From: Pedobacter jeongneungensis
GTDB lineage: Bacteria > Bacteroidota > Bacteroidia > Sphingobacteriales > Sphingobacteriaceae
DNA length: 64,000 nucleotides
Assembly: GCF_000633455.1 (NCBI RefSeq)
Contig: NZ_AYMG01000013.1
Location: forward strand, 248,001-312,000
Direction: 5' to 3'
The translations under genes were made by a program, and so were the position numbers. The notes beneath the pieces were generated by a model. That model saw nothing but the letters and a program-made list of their open reading frames with translations. It was not told the DNA's origin and ran no database searches. Below are positions 45,325 to 53,813 of the stretch, piece by piece (position 1 is the first letter of the stretch; each line of letters opens with the position of its first letter).

Positions 45325-45888
45325 TTAAAAATCAGGTTGTAATTTTTTAAATATTCTTGAACAGATTATCCCGATGGTAATGCCCAGCAAAGCGCCAGTA
45401 GTTACATCAACAGGATAATGTACGCCTACATAAACCTGCGCGAAACTGATGATGAACGCCCAAAATATGCCAATGGGTAAAATAGGCTTCCATCTGCTGT
45501 AAAAAATGCAAATTAAAAACACGGCTATCGCAAAGTGATTGGTGGCATGAGCCGATGGAAAACTCAAGCCACTGCCGCAGGGCACCCGGTGGATAATATC
45601 GTTGGCCAGGCTCATATCGTTGCACGGCCTCACTCTCTGTACCCAGGGTTTTACTACCCTTGATGCAATTAAATCGCCCATGGCAAAGGTAAAAAGCAAC
45701 ATGCCGATAATGTAATAACCTTGTTTTTTGTACTGTTTGATGCAAAAAATAACAATAAACAGATAAAGCGGCGACCAAAAGAAACGGTTGCGCATTAAAG
45801 GCATTAACCAGTCAAAAAAGCTGTTTGAAAGTCCGCGGTGGATTTTCAGGAACAATTCTACATCAAATTGCTGTATGCTTTCTATCAT
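45325..45888 (-). CDS. PAP2-superfamily membrane phosphatase
   Basis: 187 residues, about five spans. The phosphatase signature is KPWVQRVRP (K..7..RP), SFPSAHATNH with the catalytic His, and YVGVHYPVDVTTGALLG (H with the terminal Asp). The usual SR before the third motif is replaced by FAQ. Probably acts on a lipid phosphate such as undecaprenyl-PP or phosphatidylglycerol-P. Its start codon overlaps the methyltransferase stop by 4 bp and the ZIP gene follows 3 bp after it. Confidence 0.9.
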   Translation of the reverse strand: MIESIQQFDVELFLKIHRGLSNSFFDWLMPLMRNRFFWSPLYLFIVIFCIKQYKKQGYYIIGMLLFTFAMGDLIASRVVKPWVQRVRPCNDMSLANDIIHRVPCGSGLSFPSAHATNHFAIAVFLICIFYSRWKPILPIGIFWAFIISFAQVYVGVHYPVDVTTGALLGITIGIICSRIFKKLQPDF

Positions 45889-46616
45889 GCTTTTTTACAG
45901 ATTAAAATTAATCGGTCGGAAGTAGAATGATCAAAATCTTCCAGAGCGTAGCTACCAAAGGTTTTTTCGATCCGCATTCCTGCTTTGGTAAGCATGCGCT
46001 GAAAATCGTCGAAACTAAATGCCTGCACCCGTTCTTCGAAATTATATACCTTATGTTGATCTTCAAAATTTATCTTTTTGATGATTTTTCCATCAACAAC
46101 ATTTTTGGTGATGTTAAAGGTGATGCCATCGAGCGATTTTACTTCACAGGAATTTAAGTTGCGTATAATTTTTTCAGTGTTGAAATAATCCAGTACCAAA
46201 ATACCATCTGCAGTTAAACATTTCCTAAAGGTTTTAAGTACATTTACATGGTCTTTTTCCGTATCAAAATAACCGAAACTGGTAAACAGGTTTAAGGCCA
46301 CATCAAAATAGTTGATGTAAAACAGGCGGCGCATATCGTGCACCAGAAAATGTAGTTTACTGTTTTCGAACTGTTTGGCGTATTTGATACTCTGTTCAGA
46401 AAGGTCAATCCCGGTAACATCAAAGCCTTTTTTGTTCAGGTAAATGGAGTGCCGGCCTTTTCCACAAGCAATATCAAGCATTTTCGCTTCGGCTTTTGGA
46501 TGAAGGTAATCCGTCAGTTTATCAATGAAGAATTCGGCTTCAGCATCATTTCGTTGTTGATAGAGAATATGATAATATGGCGAATTAAACCAATATTGAA
46601 ACCACTTGCGCTGCAT
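45885..46616 (-). CDS. Class I SAM-dependent methyltransferase
   Basis: 243 residues. The Rossmann core shows MLDIACGKGRHSIYL (D48, motif I), FDVTGIDLSEQSIKYA, FDVALNLFTSFGYF, and ILVLDYFNTEKIIRNL. The substrate is unknown. First gene of the methyltransferase-PAP2-ZIP operon, overlapping the PAP2 gene by 4 bp (ATGA). Confidence 0.88.
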   Translation of the reverse strand: MQRKWFQYWFNSPYYHILYQQRNDAEAEFFIDKLTDYLHPKAEAKMLDIACGKGRHSIYLNKKGFDVTGIDLSEQSIKYAKQFENSKLHFLVHDMRRLFYINYFDVALNLFTSFGYFDTEKDHVNVLKTFRKCLTADGILVLDYFNTEKIIRNLNSCEVKSLDGITFNITKNVVDGKIIKKINFEDQHKVYNFEERVQAFSFDDFQRMLTKAGMRIEKTFGSYALEDFDHSTSDRLILICKKA

Positions 46617-46931
46617 ATAAAAGCCGTTTGTATCTTAAAAAGATGCAAATATAAGGTTTTACAACCGCTAGTAAAGTCAGAATATGCTTTTATGCAATAA
46701 AGTTGCAAGAATATTATGATTTGGGTTTTTATACCATTATAAATGAACACTAAAACCGAACAATATTTTCGAAGTAAAACAGACGTTTGATTGTAATCAC
46801 CTTGCTAATTTCTACCAAATACATCGTGTACCTAGATATAAAAACAATGTAAATTTGCACCGCAAAACGTTGCTGAATAGCGGCTATCTTGTTTTTTTTG
46901 TTATTTTTGAGCCTCAAATAAATTATACACG
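46617..46931. other. Divergent promoter region of the methyltransferase operon and glmM
   Basis: No gene. AT-rich. TAAATTTG at 46850-46857 matches the -7 consensus TAnnTTTG, 74 bp before the glmM start; no -33 TTTG at the right spacing. Confidence 0.35.
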
Positions 46932-48317
46932 GTGACTTTAATAAAATCGATTTCAGGAATACGCGGAACCATAGGCGGAAGGGCTGGCGACGGCTTAACC
47001 CCATTTGATATTGTGAAATTTACAGCGGCCTTTGGTAGCTGGGTAGTACAAAAAACAGGTAATAAACGTATCGTTCTAGGTCGCGATGCCCGTATTTCGG
47101 GAGAAATGGTGAATAACCTTGTTATTGGAACTTTACAGGGCTTAGGCATTGAAGTAATCGACCTGGGATTATCAACCACGCCAACTGTAGAGGTTGCAGT
47201 ACCAGATGAAAATGCAGGTGGCGGGATCATTTTAACGGCGAGCCATAACCCAAAACAATGGAATGCTCTAAAATTATTAAACGCCAGTGGCGAATTTATT
47301 AGCGATGCAGACGGTAAAGAGGTTTTAGATTTAGCTGAAAGTGCCGATTTTGATTTTGCTGATGTAGATAAATTAGGAAAAGTAATTAAAAACGACTCTT
47401 ACCTTCAAAAACATATCGATAAAGTTTTGGCATTACCATTGGTTGATGTTGAAGCGATTAAAAAAGCCGATTTTAAAGTGGTTATCGACTGTGTAAATTC
47501 TACAGGAGGTATTTTTATTCCTGCTTTATTAAAAGCTTTAGGCGTAAATAAAGTGGTTGAATTATATTGTACACCCGACGGACATTTTCCACATAATCCT
47601 GAGCCGCTACCAGAAAATTTAACAGAGATATCGAAAGAGGTTCAAAAACAGAATGCCGATTTAGGTATCGTGGTGGACCCTGATGTTGATCGTTTATGTT
47701 TTGTAAATGAAGATGGCAGCATGTTTGGCGAAGAATATACGTTGGTTGCTGTTGCTGATTATGTATTAAAAAATACACCAGGAAATACCGTTTCAAACCT
47801 TTCGTCAACACGTGCTTTACGTGATGTAACGGAGAAAGCAGGATCAGAATACAATGCATCAGCCGTGGGCGAGGTAAATGTGGTAAACAAAATGAAGGCT
47901 ACAAATGCCATTATTGGTGGTGAAGGAAATGGTGGAATCATTTACCCTGAATCACATTATGGCAGAGATGCTTTAGTAGGTATTGCTTTGTTTTTAACGC
48001 ATTTGGCTAAATTTGGCAAATCGATTTCCGTATTAAGGGCCAGTTATCCTCAATACCACATTTCTAAGAACAAAATTACGCTTACACCAGAAATGGATAT
48101 CGATAATTTGTTGAAACAGGTAGAAGAGAAATACAAAAATCAACCCTACAGTACCATCGATGGCTTGAAAATAGAATTTGATAAAACTTGGGTACATTTA
48201 CGCCGTTCGAACACTGAACCGATCATCAGGATTTACAGTGAGGCCGAAAATGAAACCATTGCCGAGAATTTGGCAAACAAGATCATTTCTGACATTAAAG
48301 AAATATTACACCTTTAA
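46932..48317 (+). CDS. glmM: Phosphoglucosamine mutase
   Basis: 461 residues. Converts glucosamine-6-phosphate to glucosamine-1-phosphate on the way to UDP-GlcNAc. Four-domain phosphohexomutase: SISGIRGTIGGRAGDGLTP at the start, active serine S104 in LTASHNPKQWN, metal loop DPDVDR, sugar loop GEGNGGIIYP, and the C-terminal phosphate loop RRSNTEPIIRIYSEA. The Bacteroidota form with NAWNALK region is assigned to GlmM; phosphomannomutase activity cannot be excluded. Single gene followed by a terminator. Confidence 0.92.
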   Translation: MTLIKSISGIRGTIGGRAGDGLTPFDIVKFTAAFGSWVVQKTGNKRIVLGRDARISGEMVNNLVIGTLQGLGIEVIDLGLSTTPTVEVAVPDENAGGGIILTASHNPKQWNALKLLNASGEFISDADGKEVLDLAESADFDFADVDKLGKVIKNDSYLQKHIDKVLALPLVDVEAIKKADFKVVIDCVNSTGGIFIPALLKALGVNKVVELYCTPDGHFPHNPEPLPENLTEISKEVQKQNADLGIVVDPDVDRLCFVNEDGSMFGEEYTLVAVADYVLKNTPGNTVSNLSSTRALRDVTEKAGSEYNASAVGEVNVVNKMKATNAIIGGEGNGGIIYPESHYGRDALVGIALFLTHLAKFGKSISVLRASYPQYHISKNKITLTPEMDIDNLLKQVEEKYKNQPYSTIDGLKIEFDKTWVHLRRSNTEPIIRIYSEAENETIAENLANKIISDIKEILHL

Positions 48318-48345
48318 TTCTAAAAAAATTAAAGAATAAAATAGC

Positions 48346-48380
48346 GGCCAGGATTTACCAAAACTAAATCCCGGCCATTT
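48346..48380 (+). terminator. Terminator of glmM
   Basis: GGCCAGGATTTA, loop CCAAAAC, TAAATCCCGGCC with one A-C mismatch, followed by ATTTTAAAAG. The T-run is weak. Confidence 0.6.
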
Positions 48381-48441
48381 TAAAAGAAGATGTTGATGAG
48401 CAGACATCTTTGCAACACAAAACTTATAAATATTCATAGAA

Positions 48442-49590
48442 ATGAAAAGGGTCTATTTAGATAATGCGGCCACAACGCCTTTAGATGCGGCAGTAATTGC
48501 AGAAATGACAAATGTGATGGAAAATTATTTCGGTAATCCATCTGCCATTCATGCGCTCGGTCGCGAAGTGCGTACGCTTGTGGAGAAAGCCCGTAAAACC
48601 GTTTCAGGCTTATTAAATGCATCACCTTCTGAAATATTCTTTACTTCTGGTGGTACCGAGGCCGATAATACGGCTATCCGTTGCGGCATTGCCGCTTATG
48701 GTATTAAACATGCCATTACCTCAAAAATTGAACATCACGCGGTTGAGCATACTTTAAATACGATGCTTAAAAACGGCGAGATCGATAAATTGAGTTTCGT
48801 TAATATTGATGGGAAAGGCAATGTTGATTACAATCATTTAGAAGAACTCCTTCAAAATAACGAGCGTACTTTTGTATCGTTAATGCATGCCAATAACGAA
48901 TTGGGTACCTTAACCGATATGATTAAAGTGGGTGATATCTGCGAGAAATATAATGCCATTTATCATGCAGATACAGTGCAAACGATGGGGCATTACCCAC
49001 ACAATGTAAGGGAGCTTAAAGCACATTTCATTGTTTGTGCTGCACATAAACTTCACGGACCAAAAGGTGTTGGCTTTTTATACGTAAACAGCAATATCAA
49101 AATTCCGCCAATGATTTATGGTGGTGCACAGGAGCGCAACATGCGTGGCGGTACCGAAAATGTGTACGGTATTGTTGGTTTGGCTAAAGCTTTAGAAATA
49201 GCTTACGCAGAAATGAACGAGCACCAAACGCATATTCAGGGCTTAAAAGATTATTTAAAAGCACAATTAATTACCGAAATACCAGGTATTGGCTTTAATG
49301 GCGAAACGGATGCTGCTAAAAGCCTTTACACCGTACTAAATGTTTCTTTCCCTGAAATGGACATGGCCGATATGTTATTGTTCAACCTGGATATCAATGG
49401 TATCTGCGCTTCGGGCGGTAGTGCCTGTTCTTCAGGTTCAAATATTGGTTCGCACGTATTAAATGGTATTAATGCAGACCCAAACCGTCCATCGGTGCGT
49501 TTTTCATTTAGTAAATATACCACTAAAGAAGAGCTCGATTACGTAATCGAAAAAGTTAAAATGGTAGTAAAGCAAAATGCGTTAGTATAA
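48442..49590 (+). CDS. Cysteine desulfurase (NifS/IscS class)
   Basis: 382 residues, PLP-dependent. Supplies sulfur from cysteine for Fe-S clusters and other cofactors. Markers: LDNAATTPLD at the start, GGTEADNTA, HADTVQTMGH, PLP lysine K203 in CAAHKLHGPKG, and the active cysteine C329 in SGGSACSSGSNIGSH. The AC-SSGS loop and length fit the IscS/NifS group rather than SufS. No Fe-S scaffold gene is adjacent. Ends with its own terminator. Confidence 0.92.
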   Translation: MKRVYLDNAATTPLDAAVIAEMTNVMENYFGNPSAIHALGREVRTLVEKARKTVSGLLNASPSEIFFTSGGTEADNTAIRCGIAAYGIKHAITSKIEHHAVEHTLNTMLKNGEIDKLSFVNIDGKGNVDYNHLEELLQNNERTFVSLMHANNELGTLTDMIKVGDICEKYNAIYHADTVQTMGHYPHNVRELKAHFIVCAAHKLHGPKGVGFLYVNSNIKIPPMIYGGAQERNMRGGTENVYGIVGLAKALEIAYAEMNEHQTHIQGLKDYLKAQLITEIPGIGFNGETDAAKSLYTVLNVSFPEMDMADMLLFNLDINGICASGGSACSSGSNIGSHVLNGINADPNRPSVRFSFSKYTTKEELDYVIEKVKMVVKQNALV

Positions 49591-49614
49591 AAAATATCAT
49601 TAACCAAATAGGAG

Positions 49615-49642
49615 AGTCCCGGTGTAAATCGGGACTTTTTTG
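49615..49642 (+). terminator. Terminator of the cysteine desulfurase gene
   Basis: AGTCCCG, 8-base loop, CGGGACT, then TTTTTTG. 25 bp after the stop codon. Confidence 0.9.
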
Positions 49643-49705
49643 TTCGGATACTGCCGATAGAAAAATAATCCATTGATTTTTTAGAAAGCAGGGTCTGCAT
49701 TTCAT

Positions 49706-49784
49706 TTTAATATTAGCCCTGCTTTTCGCTCATACGACTGCAGGCCTTAATCGCTTGGCCGGTATCCGCTTCAATCAGGTTTAC
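49706..49784 (-). repeat. R2 dispersed repeat, copy 3
   Basis: Reverse complement gives AAACCTGATTGAAGCGGATA, a variant middle, and GAGCGAAAAGCAGGGCTAAT, aligning with the ends of the copies at 2471, 35102 and 57886. Confidence 0.5.
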
Positions 49785-50240
49785 ACACAATAAGCAGTTG
49801 CTGCTATTTAAGGTTGTATGATGCAAGAAAAGAATTCATATTTATAAACAAATTCTCTGCTCCCTGCAACCCCAAATCGTATTACTGGCTGCGCCACCTA
49901 AACCTAATCGTAGTGTTTCCGACTTTACGTCGGGAAGAAACGAAGAGCAGGACTATATTTCCCCAAATGCCATTACAACTGATTTCAAAAAAAAACATCA
50001 CTTTTTAAATTTTTCGCATATTATCACCTGAAAACCAAAAAAATAACTTGCAAAACTCAAAAATTAAACTTATATTTAATCAAACATAAGGCAATCCATG
50101 CCATTTTACCTGTTGTTCCAGAACGAAACCTTATCAAACACCCCATGGTATAAGGTTAAGCAAATTTTAAAATAGCTTTTTATTATTATTAAAATTGTTA
50201 ACCCTGAAAGCCCGATAGGTTTTCAATAATCTATATCATC
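49785..50240. other. Gene-free region before the small-protein pair
   Basis: The 64-codon frame at 49814-50008 has no family features and runs through repeat-like sequence. At 50127-50157 AACCTTAT and ATAAGGTT form an inverted repeat with a 15-bp spacer. TTG 50048-50050, a 20-bp gap and TATATTTA 50071-50078 resemble a -33/-7 promoter pair for the gene at 50241 (one mismatch). Confidence 0.35.
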
Positions 50241-50444
50241 ATGGAAACGAACCGCAACACTCAAAATCTGGAAAACGCAAAACTGGAAGAAAAATTAAGC
50301 GAAGAAAGGAAACACATTTACAAATTTATCTTCAATCCGTTTTCTTTCGAATCTTCAAACCATTTCAATAAAATCCATAAAAGGAGGTTTCATTCTTTTG
50401 GCTGTATCCATGAGTTAGGAAAACTACCAGGGGCGATGTTGTAA
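50241..50444 (+). CDS. Small hypothetical protein A, 67 residues, paralogue of 50788-50991
   Basis: No known family recognised. It begins METNRNTQNLENAKLEEKLS and ends FHSFGCIHELGKLPGAML. It aligns without gaps over its full length with the 67-residue protein at 50788: METN at the start, N.FNK..K.R in the middle, SFG..HE.G..PG at the end. No signal peptide or membrane span; the first half is charged and probably helical or disordered. The copy seems the more diverged of the two. The shared length and motif tail argue that both are real genes. Confidence 0.55.
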   Translation: METNRNTQNLENAKLEEKLSEERKHIYKFIFNPFSFESSNHFNKIHKRRFHSFGCIHELGKLPGAML

Positions 50445-50533
50445 AATCTGGTCTTGAAACACTGTCATTTCGGTTTTGAATTTATTGCATCAATCAATAT
50501 GACAGAAGAGTCCTAACGCAGATAAGCGCCAAA

Positions 50534-50627
50534 ATTGCGAGGAGGGCTTTTTCAGCCGACGAAGCAATCTTTCTTGCCAGGATCACAAGCAGAAAAGATT
50601 GCTTCGTCGTTCCTTCTCGCAATGACG
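50534..50627. repeat. Long palindromic GTCAT/GCTTCGTCG repeat
   Basis: ATTGCGAGGA..CGACGAAGCAATCTTT, an 18-base centre, then AAAGATTGCTTCGTCG and TTCCTTCTCGCAAT. The inner stem is 15 bp and nearly perfect. A typical intergenic mobile-like repeat of Bacteroidota (also 9845, 54829). Confidence 0.65.
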
Positions 50628-50787
50628 ACACTTTTTATTGAAACTCTGCAATGAATAATCCTTTAGTTCCTTGGGTGATATATGAACAATCATGAAATTT
50701 GCTTTTGCCAAATCCCATTCCCCAAACAACTATTAAAAACAATCTTATTTTTTGCTTGTTGCTATAGTAAATCAATTTACAATTACT

Positions 50788-50991
50788 ATGGAAACGAATA
50801 AAGAAAAAGGTAAAGTTGTTGAGAACGATTTACTGGATAAAACTGCCGAAGATATTAAAGAAGATAGGACTCTAGATGAAAATAAATCGTCGAAAGTAAC
50901 TACTAATCTGTTTAACAAAGATAAAGACAGGAAGAATAATTCCTTTGGTCCGGGGCATGAGCCAGGTACCACACCAGGTTCTGGTATATAA
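50788..50991 (+). CDS. Small hypothetical protein B, 67 residues, Gly/Pro tail
   Basis: Paralogue of the gene at 50241. Begins METNKEKGKVVENDLLDKTA and ends NNSFGPGHEPGTTPGSGI. Start at 50788 rather than 50752 because METN aligns with the paralogue's first codon. The body is strongly charged (Lys, Asp, Glu) with no hydrophobic core, so it is likely disordered; the Gly/Pro/His tail is the conserved part. Followed by a strong terminator at 51025, so it is an independent short transcript. Function unknown; it resembles a precursor-peptide layout (variable charged leader, short conserved tail), but no modifying enzyme is near. Confidence 0.6.
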   Translation: METNKEKGKVVENDLLDKTAEDIKEDRTLDENKSSKVTTNLFNKDKDRKNNSFGPGHEPGTTPGSGI

Positions 50992-51024
50992 TTTGTTTTT
51001 TCAGAATCTAAATTATTAAATTTA

Positions 51025-51051
51025 AACCACAGCATTCGCTGTGGTTTTTTT
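51025..51051 (+). terminator. Terminator of small protein B
   Basis: AACCACAGC, loop ATTC, GCTGTGGTT followed by TTTTT. 34 bp past the stop at 50991 and just before the MBL gene. Confidence 0.9.
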
Positions 51052-51064
51052 AGCTTATCCCAAA

Positions 51065-51964
51065 ATGGAAAGAAGAAATTTTATCAAAAATTCAGCATTG
51101 GCCATGGCCCTGCTTTCGATTTATAAAACTGATGTTTTTGCACAGCAAGATATGTTCCGTGCTTATAATTTTAAACCGCTTCGCAATGATGTGGGGATAT
51201 TTACCGAGCAGGGTGGAACCATTGGCTGGTTAAATTCTAGCAATGGTTTTGTGGTGGTAGATGCGCAGTTCCCGACTACGGCACCACATGTAATTGAAGA
51301 ATTGAAAAAACTGAGCGAAAAACCTTTCAAATATTTGATCAACACACATCACCATGGCGATCACACCGCCGGGAATATTTCTTTTAAAGGATTGGCAGAA
51401 AAAGTGGTTGCACATCAAAATTCACTGGTAAACCAGAAAAGAGGTGCAGAGAAAGCAAATAATTTAGATAAACAGCTTTTACCTGATACCACTTTTGGTA
51501 CAAAATGGGCTGCAAAAGTTGGCAACGAAAATATCAAAGCTTATTACTATGGCTCGGGCCACACCAATGGCGATGCCGTTTATCACTTTGAACATGCCAA
51601 TATTGTGCATGTGGGCGATTTAGTATTCAACCGTAAATTTCCTTATATCGATAGGGAAAATGGCGCACACATTGGCAATTGGATTACGGCATTGGATAAA
51701 ATCATCAACCAGTTTGATAATGATACCTTATTTATCTGGGGACATAGCCTTGATCCGGAAAAAGTAACCGGAAATAAAGCCGATGTTAAAGCTTATCAAA
51801 ATTATCTTCAAAACCTGTTAACCTTTGTAGGCGGGGAAATTAAAGCAGGAAAAAGCAAAGAGGATATCTTAAAGGCAACCACTATCCCGAATGCCCCTGA
51901 ATGGCAGGGAGAGGGTATCCAAAGAAGTTTAACAGCAGCTTATGATGAGTTGAAAGGAGCTTAA
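51065..51964 (+). CDS. Exported metallo-beta-lactamase-fold hydrolase (Tat-type signal)
   Basis: The ATG at 51065 gives 299 residues; the frame from 51041 starts at a GTG inside the terminator. MERRNFIKNSALAM has a twin-arginine motif, so a Tat signal is likely. The zinc site shows NTHHHGDHTAG, later SGHTNGDAVYHF and VGDLVFNRKFP, and a C-terminal WGHSLDP. This is the subclass B-like layout of metallo-hydrolases (beta-lactamase, quinone-type or hydroxyacylglutathione-like); the substrate is unknown and antibiotic hydrolysis is not implied. Stands alone after the small-protein pair. Confidence 0.85.
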   Translation: MERRNFIKNSALAMALLSIYKTDVFAQQDMFRAYNFKPLRNDVGIFTEQGGTIGWLNSSNGFVVVDAQFPTTAPHVIEELKKLSEKPFKYLINTHHHGDHTAGNISFKGLAEKVVAHQNSLVNQKRGAEKANNLDKQLLPDTTFGTKWAAKVGNENIKAYYYGSGHTNGDAVYHFEHANIVHVGDLVFNRKFPYIDRENGAHIGNWITALDKIINQFDNDTLFIWGHSLDPEKVTGNKADVKAYQNYLQNLLTFVGGEIKAGKSKEDILKATTIPNAPEWQGEGIQRSLTAAYDELKGA

Positions 51965-52029
51965 CCTCCCCAACCCCTCCTGAATTAGGAGGGGAGCTGG
52001 ATTTCGTTTTGAAATGATAAATGGGTAAA

Positions 52030-52060
52030 TTTTGTGTCTTCTGTGTTTTCGTGGCAATCC
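52030..52060. repeat. CACAGAT-type triad element (copy 3, reverse, diverged)
   Basis: In reverse complement CACGAAAA, CACAGAAGA and CACAAAA stand at 8-9 bp spacing. The pattern CAC-purine every 8-10 bp is kept although the words have drifted. Confidence 0.35.
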
Positions 52061-52092
52061 TTAACTCCGCTACCATAAGCAGAATCCATTAG

Positions 52093-52206
52093 CACGGCCG
52101 TCATCCGATAGCTATCGGATCCCGCGCAGGCGGGAATCTTAAAGCGCTTGCATTACGATTCCCAATCGACCCGATAGCTATCGGGTTGGGAATGACGATC
52201 TCGCGC
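52093..52206 (+). repeat. Dispersed repeat family R3, complete two-part copy
   Basis: CCGTCATCCGATAGCTATCG then GATCCCGCGCAGGCGGGAAT, and a second module GATTCCCAATCGACCCGATA, GCTATCGGGTTGGGAATGAC. Same order as at 17380-17536; the first module recurs in reverse at 5503-5562. Each module is a hairpin. Confidence 0.7.
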
Positions 52207-52400
52207 AGCCTACCATTTTGCCAAAAAGATCTGCCTTTTATATTGATTTTATGAAATAATTAACCCTCAGGATGACTATCCTAATATTTAGTGTTCCCGC
52301 AGCAAAGCCCTCCAAATTTTTTTTCAATTTATAAACGTTCTATATTTAAAATAATCCTTTCAACGTCATTGAATTACCGTAGGCTTTAGTGTTTAACAAC

Positions 52401-52408
52401 TATATTTG
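52401..52408 (+). promoter_or_regulatory. Candidate -7 element of the cydAB promoter
   Basis: TATATTTG matches TAnnTTTG exactly, 23 bp before the ATG at 52432. A TTG at 52369-52371 is too far for a normal -33, so the spacing is unusual or the upstream element is degenerate. Confidence 0.45.
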
Positions 52409-52431
52409 TTACAATTCAAAATCTACAGCCC

Positions 52432-53757
52432 ATGGATGATTTTATAGCAGCCCGTTCGCAGATGGCCTTATCGTTAGGCTTTCACATTATTTTTTCCTGT
52501 ATCGGCATGGTGATGCCTTTCTTTATGGCCGTATCACATTATAAATGGCTTAAAACAGACGATGAGGTATATAAAAATCTTACCAAGGCCTGGAGCAAAG
52601 GGGTAGCGATATTTTTTGCCACAGGTGCGGTATCGGGTACAATGCTATCGTTCGAGCTGGGCCTGCTCTGGCCAAAATTTATGGATCATGCCGGACCGAT
52701 ATTTGGAATGCCGTTTTCCTTAGAAGGGACAGCCTTTTTTATCGAAGCAATCGCCCTTGGCTTTTTCCTTTATGGCTGGAACAAATTGAATAAGTGGTTC
52801 CACTGGTTTACAGGAATGGTAGTGGGTGTGAGTGGACTTGCTTCCGGTATACTGGTAGTAGCCGCCAATGCCTGGATGAACAGTCCGGCGGGTTTTGATT
52901 TTGTAAATGGACAATACCTCAATATCGATCCGATACAGGCCATGTTTAATAAAGCTTGGTTTAGTCAGGCTTTGCACATGTGTTTGGCCGCATTTACCGC
53001 CACAGGTTTTGCTGTGGCTGGTGTACACGCTTTAATGATCTTACGAAACAGAAATGCAGGATTCCATTTAAAAGCTTTTAAAATTGCTGCTATATTTGCC
53101 TGTATTGGTGCTTTATTGCAACCTTTAAGTGGAGATATCTCTGCGAAAGACGTTGCAAAACGTCAGCCAGCTAAATTGGCTGCTATGGAAGCGCTATACA
53201 AAACTGAAAAACCAGCACCGCTTTTGATTGGTGGTATCGTAAACGAAAAAGATAAAACGGTAAAAGGCGCAATCAAAATTCCTGGCGCTTTAAGTTTTCT
53301 GGCACATGGCGATTTCAAAGCAGAAGTTAAAGGCTTGGATCAGATCCCGGAAAATGAACATCCACCAGTCGCTATAACACATTACGCTTTCCAGATTATG
53401 GTGGGGATAGGTACACTATTACTTTTGGTAGCGTTAACCTATTTTTTCATCCTTTTTAAAAAGAAACCTTTAACTGAAAAACGTTGGTTGTTAAAACTAT
53501 TTGTTTTTGCTATTCCGCTTGGTTATCTCGCTTTGGAGGCAGGTTGGGTGGTTACAGAGGTTGGCAGGCAGCCATGGATTATTTATGGCGTTATGCGTAC
53601 TAAAGATGCGGTAACACCGATGCCTGGCATTGCTTACTCCTTTTATATCTTCTCGGCAATTTATGTGTCGTTGAGCGTTATCGTAACCTTTTTACTTTAC
53701 CGGCAGATTAAAATGGTACCTCTATTATACAATAAAACAGGAGCCAACAACAATTAA
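52432..53757 (+). CDS. cydA: Cytochrome bd-type quinol oxidase subunit I
   Basis: 441 residues, nine spans, inner membrane. Reduces O2 to water with quinol. Haem ligands: H18 in LGFHIIFSCIGM (b595), a His in SQALHMCLAAF (b558) and a Met in HYAFQIMVGIG; the signature GRQPWIIYGVMRT is present. It is about 80 residues shorter than E. coli CydA because the Q-loop insert is missing (short-Q-loop type, as in CIO-like oxidases). cydB follows 56 bp on. Confidence 0.95.
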   Translation: MDDFIAARSQMALSLGFHIIFSCIGMVMPFFMAVSHYKWLKTDDEVYKNLTKAWSKGVAIFFATGAVSGTMLSFELGLLWPKFMDHAGPIFGMPFSLEGTAFFIEAIALGFFLYGWNKLNKWFHWFTGMVVGVSGLASGILVVAANAWMNSPAGFDFVNGQYLNIDPIQAMFNKAWFSQALHMCLAAFTATGFAVAGVHALMILRNRNAGFHLKAFKIAAIFACIGALLQPLSGDISAKDVAKRQPAKLAAMEALYKTEKPAPLLIGGIVNEKDKTVKGAIKIPGALSFLAHGDFKAEVKGLDQIPENEHPPVAITHYAFQIMVGIGTLLLLVALTYFFILFKKKPLTEKRWLLKLFVFAIPLGYLALEAGWVVTEVGRQPWIIYGVMRTKDAVTPMPGIAYSFYIFSAIYVSLSVIVTFLLYRQIKMVPLLYNKTGANNN

Positions 53758-53813
53758 CTACAGATTGACTTATAATCGGTGAAATCAAAACATCGGTGTA
53801 ATCATTTTCAGAT

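Larger units (their letters stand above)
51965..52431. other. Repeat-filled gap upstream of cydAB
   Basis: No gene. A hairpin CCCCTCC..GGAGGGG at 51974-51995 follows the MBL stop; a CACAGAA-type triad is at 52030-52060; R3 repeat at 52093-52206; then a -7 promoter element at 52401 (all listed separately). Confidence 0.5.

Noticed and set aside
49814..50008. Gene of 64 residues upstream of the small-protein pair
   Set aside because: Composition and content look like repeat-derived intergenic DNA; no paralogue or motif.
50788..51051. RiPP-type cluster with protein B as precursor
   Set aside because: No radical SAM, cyclase, protease or transporter gene is near; only the peptide layout suggests it, which is too little.
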